The notes: generated from the sequence alone by a model not told the origin. A stretch of DNA of 64,000 nt from Bacteroidales bacterium (GCA_016707705.1 JADJHD010000001.1:310001-374000); one strand, 5' to 3'. Shown: positions 27,326-37,322, counted from the first letter of the stretch. Translations and numbers: made by a program.

Positions 27326-27623
27326 TCTTACTGAATTTGCTGCAAAGTTAGAAATTTAGGATGTTACATGTTCCTTAACTATTTCACGAGTTGAATTGCT
27401 TTTCTAACACTTTCACAATAAAGAGTATATAGAAAATAAAGCATTTCTTTTTCTGTAAAATGCACTCTTTTTGAACTTAAAGCAGTCACTGTTATCTTTA
27501 CATAAACCTAACAAAATAGTTTAAATAGCAGTCACAATCTCAATATCATTTTCTATTTCTGAAAATGAAGTTTTTTTGGTATATTCGTATTATAATTGAA
27601 CCTGAATTTCAATATTACTAAGT

Positions 27624-30404
27624 ATGTCATTATTTCGTAGACAAAGTCAAGGTACAGATGATATTACTTCTAGTGGCAGAAGTTTATCCAGAATCATTAT
27701 CCTGATTCCGTTAATGGTTGCGCTGCTAACCATACTGAGCCTCTCTTCTTATCTGGCTTTCACTGAATACAACCGTTACAGAGATGACATTGAAGCACTC
27801 AAGAAAGATTTTCCTCTGCAGCAGCGGCATGAACTCAAATTCAGGGTGATGAGTGCTATGGATTTGATCTATTTTGTAAAGGCTCATTCTTCAACATATT
27901 ACAGCAAGCATATCAGCAATAAGCTAGATCAGAGTAAAATCATCCTGAATACCGGCATAGGCATTAATCAAAATGAGGAGCCTGTTCTAACCCCTATTGC
28001 CAATGATAGCCTGGATCTTGAGTTCGAAGGTTCGCTCCTGAAATGTATGATCACTGATGAATCTGGAAAATTGATTTACGCAAGTGATAGTGCTCAATAT
28101 CATTCAGACTTCCCGGAAACACTTATTAATAAGGTAGTAAAATCTGAATCCGGAGCCGGTAAGAGCGAAATCGTGTTTAATACTGTTTCGAAAGAAAAAA
28201 GAATAGTTATCTCAGAAAAACTCTCCTCTAAGAAGATATTTATTTTCTTGAGCACTCCTGCCGGAGATACCACCCGCCTGATTCAGGAATTCCTTTTGGA
28301 CAGCATCTCAAAACTCAGATTTGGGAATGAGTACATCTTTATAAACACATTTGATGGTAAAGCTCTGATAACCAAAGGAAAAAGAAATATTTCACCAATT
28401 GATATTTCAAACACACCTGATTCAAACTGGAAGTCTATTTTCTCACAAGAATTGGAATTTGCTCAAAAGCCAGGTGGTGACTTCCTGATCTATAATTGGC
28501 AAAAAAGCAACACTTCTTCACCATCAGAAAAAATATCCTATATCGCCGGTATTGATGAATGGAAGTGGATTATTGGTTCTGGCGTGCACACAAATGACAT
28601 TGAACCAATCATCCAGGAAAGGGCGTCAGAACTCAAGGCAACAATGTTCTGGGAAATGCTCAAGTTTATAATCTTCCTGGTTTTTGTATTTGTACTGATA
28701 TTTGTGATTAATCGATTTGTTTCAAATCTGACAAACTCCAATATCCGCCTTTTTGTCCGTTTTCTTAAAAATGCAGCTATCAGTTTACAGCCATTGGACG
28801 AATCGCAGGTTCACTTCAAGGAATTCAGGACTCTTGCCAAGGCCGCCAATTCAATGATCAGCGACCGCAACAGGATCAAAAGCGATCTGGAGACCGAGCA
28901 AAGTCGACTAAGGTATATTATTGATTCAATCCCGGACCTTATTTTTATCAAGGACACCAATAGCCTTTTCGTTGGTGGCAACAGAGCTTTTGAAAAATAT
29001 ATCGGAAAAAAATCATCTGAAATCTATGGAAGTACTGAATATGATTTGTTTACAAAACTAAATGCTGATACTTACATTGATTCCGACAAAAAGCTGCTTG
29101 AAACGCTGGAGCCCGTTCGTTCGAATGAATGGATTACCTATAGTGACGGACATAAAATTCTTTGTGATACACTCAAAACCCTTTACTTTGATTCGGATGG
29201 CAAAGTACTGGGAATAATTGGAATCAGCCGCGATATCACTGAAATGGAAGAAACCCGGCAGAGGCTAATAATGGCAAAGGAAAAAGCTGAAGAATCCGAC
29301 CGGCTAAAAACTGCATTCCTCGCAAATATGTCTCATGAAATCAGAACGCCCATGAACGCCATCATTGGTTTCTCTGATTTGCTTTCTGATGATGGGTTAA
29401 CGCTGGAAGAAAGAGAAGACTTTATCTCAAAAATCAAGATTTCCGGAGAATCATTAATGAACATCATAAATGATATTATTGATATCGCTAAGATTGAAGC
29501 TGGACAACTAAAAATCACTGATTCTGAATGCAATGTTGATAAACTCCTGACTGATATTTATGGAACCTTCTTCGAGGTAAAGGCAAGAACCAACAAAACT
29601 CAACTGGAATTGATTCTGAATTCACCTGAGAAAGAGCATCCTTTAATAACTATTACTGACCCGCTTCGATTACAGCAAGTCCTGACTAACCTCTTGAGCA
29701 ATGCACTAAAATTTACAGAATTTGGTCATATAAAATTCGGCTATCAGATTGAAGGCAACCACCTTCATTTCTCAGTTGAAGATACTGGAATTGGAATTCT
29801 GAGAAGTAAACAAGCATTGCTATTCCAGCGTTTCAGTCAGGTTGACACCTCCAATACGCGTAAATATGGAGGAACTGGTTTGGGTCTGGCCATTTCAAGA
29901 AATATAGTTGAATTAATGGGTGGAACTATTTGGCTTGAATCTGAACCCGGACATGGTTCTACTTTTCATTTTAAGCTTCCCCTCAGGTTGCCAAATTCAC
30001 AGGAACAATCAAGAGAAAGCAATGAGACTGGGTTTGACTGGAAAGGTAAAAAAATCCTGATCGCAGAAGATATTGATCAAAACTTTCTGCTGATGGAGGC
30101 CGTTTTACGATTTACACAGGTAACATTACTGCATGCTGCCAATGGCCAAACAGCAATAGATATGGCCAAGGAAAACCCTGATATAAATCTGATTCTCATG
30201 GATATTCAATTGCCAATAAAGACTGGTTATGAAGCTATTCAGGAGATACTTGCTGAAAGACCTGAAGTTCCTATTATCAGCTTTACAGCATTTGCATTAC
30301 CGAGGGAGCGCGAAAAAAGTCTTGAGGTAGGATGTGTTGATTATCTGAATAAGCCTATCAAACCAGAAGTATTGTTGAATGTTGTAAAGAAGTATATTCT
30401 TTAG
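27624..30404 (+). CDS. hybrid sensor histidine kinase (Cache, PAS, HisKA, HATPase, REC)
   Basis: Membrane sensor kinase of 926 residues. A first membrane helix (about 23-46) and a second (about 345-367) flank a periplasmic Cache-type sensor domain ending in WKWIIGSGVH. A PAS domain follows at about 428-545, with IIDSIPDLIFIKD. The HisKA box FLANMSHEIRTPMNAI places the phospho-His at H571. The ATPase domain shows N-box LLSNALKF, VEDTGIGI and GGTGLGLAISRNIVELMGG. The receiver domain at the end has phospho-acceptor D860 (LILMDIQLP) and K910 (LNKPIKP). No response regulator or target gene adjoins it, so the phosphorelay output and ligand are unknown. Confidence 0.94.
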   Translation: MSLFRRQSQGTDDITSSGRSLSRIIILIPLMVALLTILSLSSYLAFTEYNRYRDDIEALKKDFPLQQRHELKFRVMSAMDLIYFVKAHSSTYYSKHISNKLDQSKIILNTGIGINQNEEPVLTPIANDSLDLEFEGSLLKCMITDESGKLIYASDSAQYHSDFPETLINKVVKSESGAGKSEIVFNTVSKEKRIVISEKLSSKKIFIFLSTPAGDTTRLIQEFLLDSISKLRFGNEYIFINTFDGKALITKGKRNISPIDISNTPDSNWKSIFSQELEFAQKPGGDFLIYNWQKSNTSSPSEKISYIAGIDEWKWIIGSGVHTNDIEPIIQERASELKATMFWEMLKFIIFLVFVFVLIFVINRFVSNLTNSNIRLFVRFLKNAAISLQPLDESQVHFKEFRTLAKAANSMISDRNRIKSDLETEQSRLRYIIDSIPDLIFIKDTNSLFVGGNRAFEKYIGKKSSEIYGSTEYDLFTKLNADTYIDSDKKLLETLEPVRSNEWITYSDGHKILCDTLKTLYFDSDGKVLGIIGISRDITEMEETRQRLIMAKEKAEESDRLKTAFLANMSHEIRTPMNAIIGFSDLLSDDGLTLEEREDFISKIKISGESLMNIINDIIDIAKIEAGQLKITDSECNVDKLLTDIYGTFFEVKARTNKTQLELILNSPEKEHPLITITDPLRLQQVLTNLLSNALKFTEFGHIKFGYQIEGNHLHFSVEDTGIGILRSKQALLFQRFSQVDTSNTRKYGGTGLGLAISRNIVELMGGTIWLESEPGHGSTFHFKLPLRLPNSQEQSRESNETGFDWKGKKILIAEDIDQNFLLMEAVLRFTQVTLLHAANGQTAIDMAKENPDINLILMDIQLPIKTGYEAIQEILAERPEVPIISFTAFALPREREKSLEVGCVDYLNKPIKPEVLLNVVKKYIL

Positions 30405-30425
30405 TAGCTGTGGATCCAAAAAAAA

Positions 30426-30452
30426 GAAAAGGGAGCGAATTGCTCCCTTTCT
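30426..30452. terminator. bidirectional terminator hairpin
   Basis: AAAGGGAGC (30428-30436) pairs with GCTCCCTTT (30442-30450) around GAATT. It is flanked by A-rich sequence on one side and CTCTTTTG on the other, placed between two convergent genes. Confidence 0.75.
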
Positions 30453-30513
30453 CTTTTGTAGTGATACATATTATTCATTCCATTGTGTGTGAAGGATTAT
30501 CCCTGCATAAGAC

Positions 30514-31767
30514 TTAATCCTCAAGAGAATGGACTACAAGTCCGCTTCTAAGTTTTGGCTCAAACCATGTAGTTTTTGGAGGCATAATATTTCCGGAATC
30601 GGCTATATCAATTAATTGCTTCATTGATACTGCATATAAGGCAAAAGCCACCTTGTGCTCTCCGCTGTCAACTCTCTTGCTCAGTTCACCAAGGCCCCTT
30701 ATTCCACCAACAAAGTCTATTCTCTTTGATGTACGCAAATCACCAACATTCAGGATTGGCTCAAGTATCAACTGGGAAAGAATTGTCACATCAAGAACTC
30801 CGATTGGATCATTGTCGTTGTAAGTTCCGGCTTTAGCCGTCAGGGAATACCAATTTCCATCAAGATACATGCTGAAGTTATGAAGGGCATTGGGCTTATA
30901 GATTTCGGTACCTTTCTTTTCAATAGTGAAAGACTTACCTAGACTCTCAATAAATTCTTCATTAGCAAGGCCATTCAAATCCTTTACCAGACGGTTGTAA
31001 TCAATAATTTTCAATTGATTGTCAGGAAACAAAACTGCCATGAAATAATTATATTCCTCCTTACCTGTATGAGAGGGGTTTAATTCTTTCTTCTCTAAAC
31101 CGACCCTGGCAGCTGCGGCAGTCCTGTGATGACCATCAGCTACATATATGCTGGGGATTTGCTTATCGAAAATATCAACAATTTCGGTTATCGTGGCCTT
31201 ATTGTCGATAATCCAGAAATGGTGCCCAAAACCTTCATCTGCCACGAAGTCATAAACAGGGGACTGGCTGGTTATTACGTCCTTAACAATCTCATCGATT
31301 CTGCTGTGAGCAGGATATGAAAAGAACACAGGCTCCACATTTGCATTGGTAATCCTGACATGGATCATTCTATCATCTTCCTTATCCTTGCGGGTAAGTT
31401 CGTGTTTCTTGATATGGTTATTGAAGTAATCATCAATGTGAGTGCATCCTACAATCCCATATTGGGTTCTGCCATCCATGGTCTGTGCATAGATATAGAG
31501 CTTTTCCTCAGAATCTTTCACTAACCAGCCATTCGAACGGAATGCAGTAAAATTCTCCACAACCTTATTGTAGACTTCATCTCCATGTTCATCAATACCT
31601 CTTGGAAGATCAATTTCTGCCTTTGTAACATGCAGCAGCGAATACGGATTCCCTTCTGCCTCTGTTCTGGCTTCTTCAGAATTCAGAACGTCATAGGGCC
31701 TTGATGCAAGTTTGGTTACCAATTCAACCGGGGGCCTCAATCCCTTAAATGCTTTTACGATTGCCAT
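30514..31767 (-). CDS. DUF1015 family protein
   Basis: Cytoplasmic protein of 417 residues of the DUF1015 family, whose biochemical role is not established. It begins MAIVKAFKGLRPP at the ATG 31767; an upstream start at 31803 would add 12 unrelated residues. Family words visible are SRPYDVLNSEEARTEAEGNPYSLLHVTKAE, split at its middle, IYVADGHHRTAAAARVG, YNYFMAVLFPDNQLKI and KRIDFVGGIRG. In many Bacteroidota the gene lies near serA and serC, as here, which suggests a link to serine or one-carbon metabolism (inference). A gap containing a terminator separates it from the four-helix gene. Confidence 0.88.
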   Translation of the reverse strand: MAIVKAFKGLRPPVELVTKLASRPYDVLNSEEARTEAEGNPYSLLHVTKAEIDLPRGIDEHGDEVYNKVVENFTAFRSNGWLVKDSEEKLYIYAQTMDGRTQYGIVGCTHIDDYFNNHIKKHELTRKDKEDDRMIHVRITNANVEPVFFSYPAHSRIDEIVKDVITSQSPVYDFVADEGFGHHFWIIDNKATITEIVDIFDKQIPSIYVADGHHRTAAAARVGLEKKELNPSHTGKEEYNYFMAVLFPDNQLKIIDYNRLVKDLNGLANEEFIESLGKSFTIEKKGTEIYKPNALHNFSMYLDGNWYSLTAKAGTYNDNDPIGVLDVTILSQLILEPILNVGDLRTSKRIDFVGGIRGLGELSKRVDSGEHKVAFALYAVSMKQLIDIADSGNIMPPKTTWFEPKLRSGLVVHSLED

Positions 31768-31803
31768 AGTTATATATTTATTTTTAGATGGTTCTGCTAT
31801 CAA

Positions 31804-32028
31804 TTCCTAATTCAGACTCTACCAACAGCTGATCTTAAAGAATGCCTTCAAAATAATCGGTATGTGTATTGACAAAATATTATTCCTGACTATACAATTT
31901 CTTCCATCACCAAATTTACTCGACAGTTAATCAATCAATTACAATGTTTTAACATATAAAGGACAAGTAAATTTACAGCTAAAAAAGACAGGGTAAGCAA
32001 AGTTTGAATCAGGGTGCAAAATAATAAA
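31804..32028. other. AT-rich interval without a gene
   Basis: The space between the DUF1015 start and the terminator of the four-helix gene is AT-rich and has no credible reading frame. It should contain the DUF1015 promoter on the minus strand, but I could not identify a clear -33/-7 pair. Confidence 0.4.
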
Positions 32029-32056
32029 AACCGGTACAATCAAGATCATACCGGTT
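32022..32056 (-). terminator. terminator of the four-helix-bundle gene
   Basis: AACCGGTA (32029-32036) pairs with TACCGGTT (32049-32056). Reading the minus strand, the stem is followed by TTTTTATTATTTTG. It lies about 65 bases after the stop of the gene at 32122. Confidence 0.7.
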
Positions 32057-32121
32057 ACATTTTTTAAGAATAATGTTCACCCTGAAAAGGTGTAGTTTTT
32101 TATGCTGATTACTGAAGCAGA

Positions 32122-32535
32122 TCAATCATCATCAGTGTCAGTAATTCCTGCAGAACGTTGCAGGGAACCGATAAGAGCTCCGAGCATCTTGGTCATTTCC
32201 ATCAATTGGTGGCGTGATTCTTCTTGCTCAGTAGCAGTTAGGAATCTTTGCTTTTCAGCCAATGAGGTATGGACAACACATTCCCTGACTGAACTCTTGG
32301 CCATTTTCAAATAATAGATAAACTGGCTTTTGTTCCTGGCTGAGCCTTCTGCAATATGCAGTGCAATAGCCTGTGCTGAATCATAATACCTTCTTGTTAA
32401 ACTTGAATTACCATTTTTTTCCGAAATAGCATTAATCTTCTGGTAAACCCAATCAATATAGTCCAAAGCTTTATGATAAACCCGGAGGTCTTCAAAGCGA
32501 AAGAACGTTGTAGTTTTGTCAAGTTCAGTCTCCAT
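32122..32535 (-). CDS. four-helix-bundle protein (23S rRNA intervening-sequence protein family)
   Basis: Small 137-residue helical protein of the family first found inside intervening sequences of 23S rRNA genes (TIGR02436-like). Motifs: FRFEDLRVYHKALDYIDWVY at the start, a central ALHIAEGSARNKSQFIYYLKMA (split by a loop) and SVRECVVHTSLAEKQRFL. The conserved IAEG..R....F..YL core is clear. Here it is free-standing rather than within an rRNA gene, between serA and DUF1015. These proteins form pentamers or tetramers; their cellular role is unknown. The ATG at 32535 is unambiguous. Confidence 0.88.
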   Translation of the reverse strand: METELDKTTTFFRFEDLRVYHKALDYIDWVYQKINAISEKNGNSSLTRRYYDSAQAIALHIAEGSARNKSQFIYYLKMAKSSVRECVVHTSLAEKQRFLTATEQEESRHQLMEMTKMLGALIGSLQRSAGITDTDDD

Positions 32536-32797
32536 GTTAATTAAATTTAATGTTATTGGGTTTTTGGCCTAAAATAGATTTCAATGGATTATATGTAATA
32601 TCCGAATGATAAATCACGCTAATATATAAAAAAAAGTCCCAAATAAAACAAAGTCACCTGATTTTGTACTTTTTTTTAAAGAAATGAGTTGGAAATTAGT
32701 TTACAAGACCAATTCAAACTTTAAAAAAATCTTAGTATTCAACTCAGGTAACTTTGTTTAATCACTTTATTATCAGATAAATAATCACAATTCACTT

Positions 32798-33721
32798 TTA
32801 TTTGTTAACCTGGAATGATTTATCTCCTTTTTCAAAGAAATCAACAATTTGGCGGGCTGCTGCAAGTCCGGCATTATTATTCGCTTCAGAAGTTTGGGCT
32901 CCCATCTTTTTGGGTGTGAAGAAGAATTTTCCCGAAAATTTCTCTGCAATAACCAGCTTATTATCCGGCTCAACATCTGACATATACCTAAAGTCAGGAC
33001 GTTCTCCGAATATTGCAAGCAAACCATCCTCATCAATCACTTCCTTGCGGGCAGTATTAATCACTGTAGCGCCCTTGGGCATGAGAGACAGCAATTGTGA
33101 ATTGATGGATTTCTTGGTTTGTGCATTTGAAGGCATATGAAGGGAAATGTACTGGCATTTTGAATACAAATCCTCAACCTTGTCAACGCAATGAATACCT
33201 TCAGCTTCCATCTTTTCCTTGCTTACGAATGGATCAAATGCAAATACTTCCATTCCAAATCCCTTTGCAATGGTAGCCACAGCTTTTCCAACATAGCCAA
33301 ATGCATGAAGACCAAGCTTCTTGCCTTTTAGCTCTGTTCCGGAAGTACCGTTGAAATTATTCCTGGCAGCATAAACCATTAATCCGATTGCCAATTCAGC
33401 AACTGCATTGGAGTTTTGTCCGGGAGTATTCATTGCTACCACTCCATGTTTTGTAGCGGCTTCAAGATCAATATTGTCATATCCTGCTCCGGCCCTGACC
33501 ACAATTTCCAATTTTGGGGCAGCATCCATAACATCCTGATCAATTATGTCGCTTCTGATGATAATGGCTTCAGCTTCTGCAGCAGCAGCTATCAGCTCCG
33601 TTTTCAATGTATAATTCTCCAGGAGAGCCATTTCATAGCCAGCCTCATCCAGGATCTTCTTGATTCCTTCAACAGCAACCTTTGCAAATGGCTTCTCGGT
33701 CGCAACCAATACTTTTTTCAT
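32798..33721 (-). CDS. serA: D-3-phosphoglycerate dehydrogenase, short form
   Basis: NAD-dependent oxidation of 3-phosphoglycerate, the first committed step of serine synthesis. At 307 residues it has only the substrate and nucleotide domains and no C-terminal ACT regulatory domain. Visible: VVRAGAGYDNIDLEAATKHG, the Rossmann loop GLHAFGYVGKAVA (about residues 141-153), a DPFVSKEKME acidic beta-strand end, INTARKEVIDEDGLLAIFG with the active-site Arg, and an E then an H region shortened to FTPKKMGAQTSEAN, where the usual catalytic His of TPHIG is replaced by KMGA. It is 52 bases downstream of serC, forming a unit. Confidence 0.9.
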   Translation of the reverse strand: MKKVLVATEKPFAKVAVEGIKKILDEAGYEMALLENYTLKTELIAAAAEAEAIIIRSDIIDQDVMDAAPKLEIVVRAGAGYDNIDLEAATKHGVVAMNTPGQNSNAVAELAIGLMVYAARNNFNGTSGTELKGKKLGLHAFGYVGKAVATIAKGFGMEVFAFDPFVSKEKMEAEGIHCVDKVEDLYSKCQYISLHMPSNAQTKKSINSQLLSLMPKGATVINTARKEVIDEDGLLAIFGERPDFRYMSDVEPDNKLVIAEKFSGKFFFTPKKMGAQTSEANNNAGLAAARQIVDFFEKGDKSFQVNK

Positions 33722-33773
33722 ATGTTTAGAGTTATGTTCTCAACAAATTCAAAATCAGAGAATTGATGACTGA

Positions 33774-34844
33774 TTACAGATTTTCCTTTTCAAATTCACT
33801 CATACAATCTACAAGTGCCTGTACGCTTTCAATTGGCAGGGCGTTGTAGGTTGATGCACGGAATCCTCCAACTGAACGATGGCCCTTGATGCCGACCATT
33901 CCTCTGGCTTTTGCAAATTCCATGAAAGCGTCTTCTTTATCCTTATACTCTTCTTTCATTACGAAGCAGATATTCATGATTGAGCGTGCATCCTTTTCAG
34001 CGGCACCAACAAACATGCGGCTGTTATCAATTGCATTGTACAAAAGGTCTGCCTTGGCATTGTCGAGCTCAGCCATCTTCTTGACACCACCCATTTCCTT
34101 AACCCATTTGAGGGTTTCCTTCATGGTGAAAATGTTCACGCATGGAGGTGTATTGAACATGGATCCTTCCTTAATATGGGTACGATAGTCAAGCATGGTA
34201 GGAATAACTCTTTCAACTTTACCCAATACATCCTCCCTTACAATCACAAAGGTTACTCCAGCAGGACCGGCATTCTTCTGAGCTCCACCGTAAATCATCG
34301 CATATTTTGATACATCCACTGGCCTGCTAAGGATATCACTCGACATATCAGCAATAAGCGGCACAGGACAATCAAAATCTTCCCTGATCTCAGTTCCATA
34401 AATAGTATTGTTGGTGGTGATATGGAAATAATCAGCATCCGCTGGAACTGTCCAGCCTTTTGGAATGTATGTAAAATTCTTGTCCGATGATGATCCAACA
34501 ACAGCTACCTCACCGAATAATTTAGCTTCCTTGATGGCTTTTTTTGCCCAAACACCTGTTTCAAGATAAGCGGCCTTCTTATTCATGAAGTTGAATGGCA
34601 CCATGCAGAACTGCAGGCTTGCACCACCTCCCAGGAAAAGGACCTGATATCCTTCAGGTATTTCCAGTACTTCCTTGAAAAGGGCTACTGCTTCGTCCAT
34701 AATCGCCTGAAATTCCTTGCTGCGATGTGAAATTTCAAGTAATGACATCCCAATCCCATTAAGTTCTAAAACAGCTTTTGCTGTATTCTCAATGGCTACT
34801 CTGGGCAGAATGCATGGCCCGGCGTTAAAATTATGCTTTTTCAT
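33774..34844 (-). CDS. serC: phosphoserine aminotransferase
   Basis: PLP enzyme converting 3-phosphohydroxypyruvate and glutamate to phosphoserine. The 356-residue chain begins [13 protein letters not shown], the typical SerC start. It shows [45 protein letters not shown], the PLP-lysine loop [30 protein letters not shown] and [17 protein letters not shown]. Length is standard. It is followed by serA; a serB phosphatase gene is not in the window. Confidence 0.96.
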   Translation of the reverse strand: MKKHNFNAGPCILPRVAIENTAKAVLELNGIGMSLLEISHRSKEFQAIMDEAVALFKEVLEIPEGYQVLFLGGGASLQFCMVPFNFMNKKAAYLETGVWAKKAIKEAKLFGEVAVVGSSSDKNFTYIPKGWTVPADADYFHITTNNTIYGTEIREDFDCPVPLIADMSSDILSRPVDVSKYAMIYGGAQKNAGPAGVTFVIVREDVLGKVERVIPTMLDYRTHIKEGSMFNTPPCVNIFTMKETLKWVKEMGGVKKMAELDNAKADLLYNAIDNSRMFVGAAEKDARSIMNICFVMKEEYKDKEDAFMEFAKARGMVGIKGHRSVGGFRASTYNALPIESVQALVDCMSEFEKENL

Positions 34845-35168
34845 ACAGATGTGAATTAGTTTGTTTTCCGTAAGTATTTATATTACTGTTTGTTACGACG
34901 ATAATTCTGGGAAGAAAGTATTTTTGTTCAATGAGAGATTATTGCACACAAAACTAAAAAACTAAATGGTTATTCAACATGCTTTCTCCTACTTTTTATT
35001 TACCATTTTTCCTATCTTTTAATATTCAATTATCAATATATGTATCTGTAAATCATTTGATTGTATTCTCTAACAAAACATTTGATCCTTTACAAGATAC
35101 CAAATCACAAATTAAAGCAAATTGCTTTTGGGTTAGGGGCAGAATACGCTAGACCTGAATCATTCAAT
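34845..35168. other. AT-rich interval between serC and a convergent-side neighbour
   Basis: About 320 bases with no credible gene. It contains the candidate serC promoter on the minus strand at 34949-34977. The rest is AT-rich and shows no repeat or hairpin that I can support. Confidence 0.5.
34949..34977 (-). promoter_or_regulatory. candidate promoter of serC-serA
   Basis: Reading the minus strand, TTG at 34977-34975 is followed after 18 bases by TAGTTTTG at 34956-34949, close to the TTTG-N19-TAnnTTTG consensus. The leader to the serC ATG would be about 100 bases. Confidence 0.45.
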
Positions 35169-36080
35169 TCATTCCTTTTTCCCATTCTTGCCATTTTGGG
35201 AATTCCCCACTTTTACATTCTCAGCGAAAATCCAGAACCCTTTTGAAAAGAAGTAGCCATCATATGTGTCACCGGAAGGTACATAGTACTTATACTGACC
35301 TTCAAGTCCGGGCGACATGGGTACCAGATGGTCTGAAATTACCATCCAGAGCTTTCGTTCCTGAATACGCCTGCCTTTTGGAATCATAAGACTCTGCTTG
35401 TCATACCTTAATATCGCATTCCCTCTCTTGGCATATTCAAATAAAACTCTGTGTTTTAAGCCTCCGGGGGTTTTAAATACAGGAGCGCCAAAACTTATCT
35501 GTCCATCCTTTTTAAACGAAATAATGTCGATTATCTTCATATCAGACTGCTTTGAGTTCCCATTCCATCCCAAAAGAGTGTATAAAGTTTCTGATTTGTA
35601 CTTCTGAGTAATTACCTTATAATAGAGGCATCCATACCAATTGTCAATTCCAATGATTCGATCCTCCCATCCTGAAGACCGGGTATTCTCCTTCAACCTG
35701 AAAACCTTTGAGTCCCGGGTCGAAATCAGACCAAAATAGAGGTTACTTCCACTGTTCAGAGGCAAATCCCAGCTAAAAATCCTGAAATACCCATCATCTG
35801 ATGATTGAACTGATATCCCCCCAAGGGAATCAAATGGATAGGTGAAGCCTTCTGTTGTGGTCATAAGCTTACTCAATCTGTCCAGAAAGCTGGAACATGC
35901 AGCCTGCTTTATGGAGTCTGGTCCTGGACTCCACATAACCGATGTGAGAAATCGAAGAGAGTCTTCCTCAAAAGCAGTTTTGGTTTTCGTTTGAGCCCCG
36001 ACTTTAAAGGCAGTTCCGAAGCAAATTATTGCTATAAAAAGGCAGGTAAGGACTATGGAATGGGATGCAAATCGTTTCAT
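35169..36080 (-). CDS. secreted hypothetical protein
   Basis: A 303-residue protein from the ATG at 36080. The first 30 residues form a signal peptide (MKRFASHSIVLTCLFIAIIC then a small-residue cleavage region). The mature part has mixed beta character with YFRIFSWDLPLNSGSNLYFG, IDNWYGCLYYKVI, LLGWNGNSKQSDMKIIDI and a final DGYFFSKGFWIFAENVKV. I do not recognise a characterised domain. A longer start at 36119 would overlap the divergent acyl-CoA reductase gene and its promoter, so I rejected it. The protein is divergent from that gene with about 60 bases between starts. Confidence 0.75.
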   Translation of the reverse strand: MKRFASHSIVLTCLFIAIICFGTAFKVGAQTKTKTAFEEDSLRFLTSVMWSPGPDSIKQAACSSFLDRLSKLMTTTEGFTYPFDSLGGISVQSSDDGYFRIFSWDLPLNSGSNLYFGLISTRDSKVFRLKENTRSSGWEDRIIGIDNWYGCLYYKVITQKYKSETLYTLLGWNGNSKQSDMKIIDIISFKKDGQISFGAPVFKTPGGLKHRVLFEYAKRGNAILRYDKQSLMIPKGRRIQERKLWMVISDHLVPMSPGLEGQYKYYVPSGDTYDGYFFSKGFWIFAENVKVGNSQNGKNGKKE

Positions 36081-36106
36081 TAAAGCAAATGTAAATGAAT
36101 AAGGTC

Positions 36107-36114
36107 TAATTTTG
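36107..36114 (+). promoter_or_regulatory. -7 element upstream of the acyl-CoA reductase gene
   Basis: TAATTTTG is an exact TAnnTTTG match. It places transcription near 36120, which rules out the in-frame GTG at 36114 as a start and supports ATG 36141. No clear -33 element is seen. Confidence 0.5.
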
Positions 36115-36140
36115 TGCATTATATCAATGATTTAGCACTG

Positions 36141-37229
36141 ATGAGTAACAGCCCTATATTTCCCTCTGTTGAAGAGCGAATTGTTGCATTTGCCAAGCTT
36201 GGTGAGCATATGCAGAGAATGAGCTATGTAGCAGAAAGTTACAATGATTATACATCAAACGAAGAAACTCATTCAGTGTTTAAGGATGTTTTGAGTCAAT
36301 GTAAAACCCGAAATCCCTGGTTTACTTCAGATAATATTGCCTATTCATTGCGTTCATGGGCTGAGGTCCTGACATCTGAGAACCTTAACATCTGGATTCA
36401 ACCTTATGATTTTGAAAAAAAACGCAATCAGGATCTGAAAATTGCAGTCATTATGGCAGGAAATATTCCAATGGTTGGAATGCATGATTTTCTTTGCACA
36501 CTGATTTCAGGGAACAGATTGCTCGCTAAGTTATCGAAAGATGATAAGGTACTCCTGCCCTACCTTGCTAAGGTGCTATGCGAATTTGAACCCGGTTTCA
36601 CCAATTTTATTGAATTCACTGAAGAGAAAATTGAAAATTTTGATGCAGTAATTGCTACAGGAAGCAATAATACAGCACGGTACTTTGAATATTATTTTTC
36701 AAAATATCCCCATATAATAAGGAAAAACAGAAATGGCGTTGCAGTATTAACAGGCAATGAATCAGAATCTGAACTTAATGGCATAGCTTCTGACATTTGC
36801 AGGTATTTCGGACTGGGATGCAGAAGCATTTCGAAGGTTTTTATTCCGAATGGCTATGATCCAATCAAATTGCTGCAGGCATGCTCTCCATTTGAGGAGC
36901 AGCTTTTCAGTCATTTTAAGTATATGAATAACTACAACTATCAGAAGACTATTTTCTTGATGAATCTGGAACTTTTTTTTGATTCAGGGACAATACTGTT
37001 AAAGGAAAGCAACGCATATTCATCGCCAATTGCAGTTATTAATTTTGAATTCTATTCAGATCCGGAGGTACTCAAAACTCAGCTGAATGCTGATATGAAT
37101 TTGATTCAGACTATTGTTTCAATTGATAATGCTCTTCCTGGTGCAATTCAACCAGGCAATGTGCAAAACCCTCAACTTTGGGATTATTCAGATGGTATTG
37201 ACACCCTTGAATTCCTTCTGTCATTATGA
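36141..37229 (+). CDS. LuxC-type acyl-CoA reductase family protein
   Basis: Aldehyde-dehydrogenase-like protein of 362 residues of the LuxC family, which reduces acyl-CoA or acyl-enzyme to aldehyde with NADPH. Key elements are KIAVIMAGNIPMVGMHDFLC, LLAKLSKDD, VIATGSNNTARYFEYYF, RKNRNGVAVLTGNES and the catalytic Cys in YFGLGCRSISKVFIP. No luxE, luxD or luciferase gene is adjacent, so bioluminescence is not implied; related proteins occur widely in Bacteroidota with unknown substrate. The start is discussed under the promoter entry. Confidence 0.82.
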   Translation: MSNSPIFPSVEERIVAFAKLGEHMQRMSYVAESYNDYTSNEETHSVFKDVLSQCKTRNPWFTSDNIAYSLRSWAEVLTSENLNIWIQPYDFEKKRNQDLKIAVIMAGNIPMVGMHDFLCTLISGNRLLAKLSKDDKVLLPYLAKVLCEFEPGFTNFIEFTEEKIENFDAVIATGSNNTARYFEYYFSKYPHIIRKNRNGVAVLTGNESESELNGIASDICRYFGLGCRSISKVFIPNGYDPIKLLQACSPFEEQLFSHFKYMNNYNYQKTIFLMNLELFFDSGTILLKESNAYSSPIAVINFEFYSDPEVLKTQLNADMNLIQTIVSIDNALPGAIQPGNVQNPQLWDYSDGIDTLEFLLSL

Positions 37230-37264
37230 CATTTATCAGCTGCTTAATATTTTCTCTGCTATTA

Positions 37265-37295
37265 TTTGGTCATAAAGAAAATTATATTAATTTTG
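37265..37295 (+). promoter_or_regulatory. consensus promoter of rpmE2
   Basis: TTTG at 37265-37268, 19 bases, then TAATTTTG at 37288-37295: an exact match to the Bacteroidota consensus, about 20 bases before a short leader to the ATG at 37323. Confidence 0.75.
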
Positions 37296-37322
37296 CAGCC
37301 CTGAATTAAAGCCGCAAAGCAT

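Noticed and set aside
36114..36140. GTG start at 36114 for the acyl-CoA reductase
   Set aside because: It is the last base of a -7 promoter box; ATG at 36141 is downstream of the likely transcription start.
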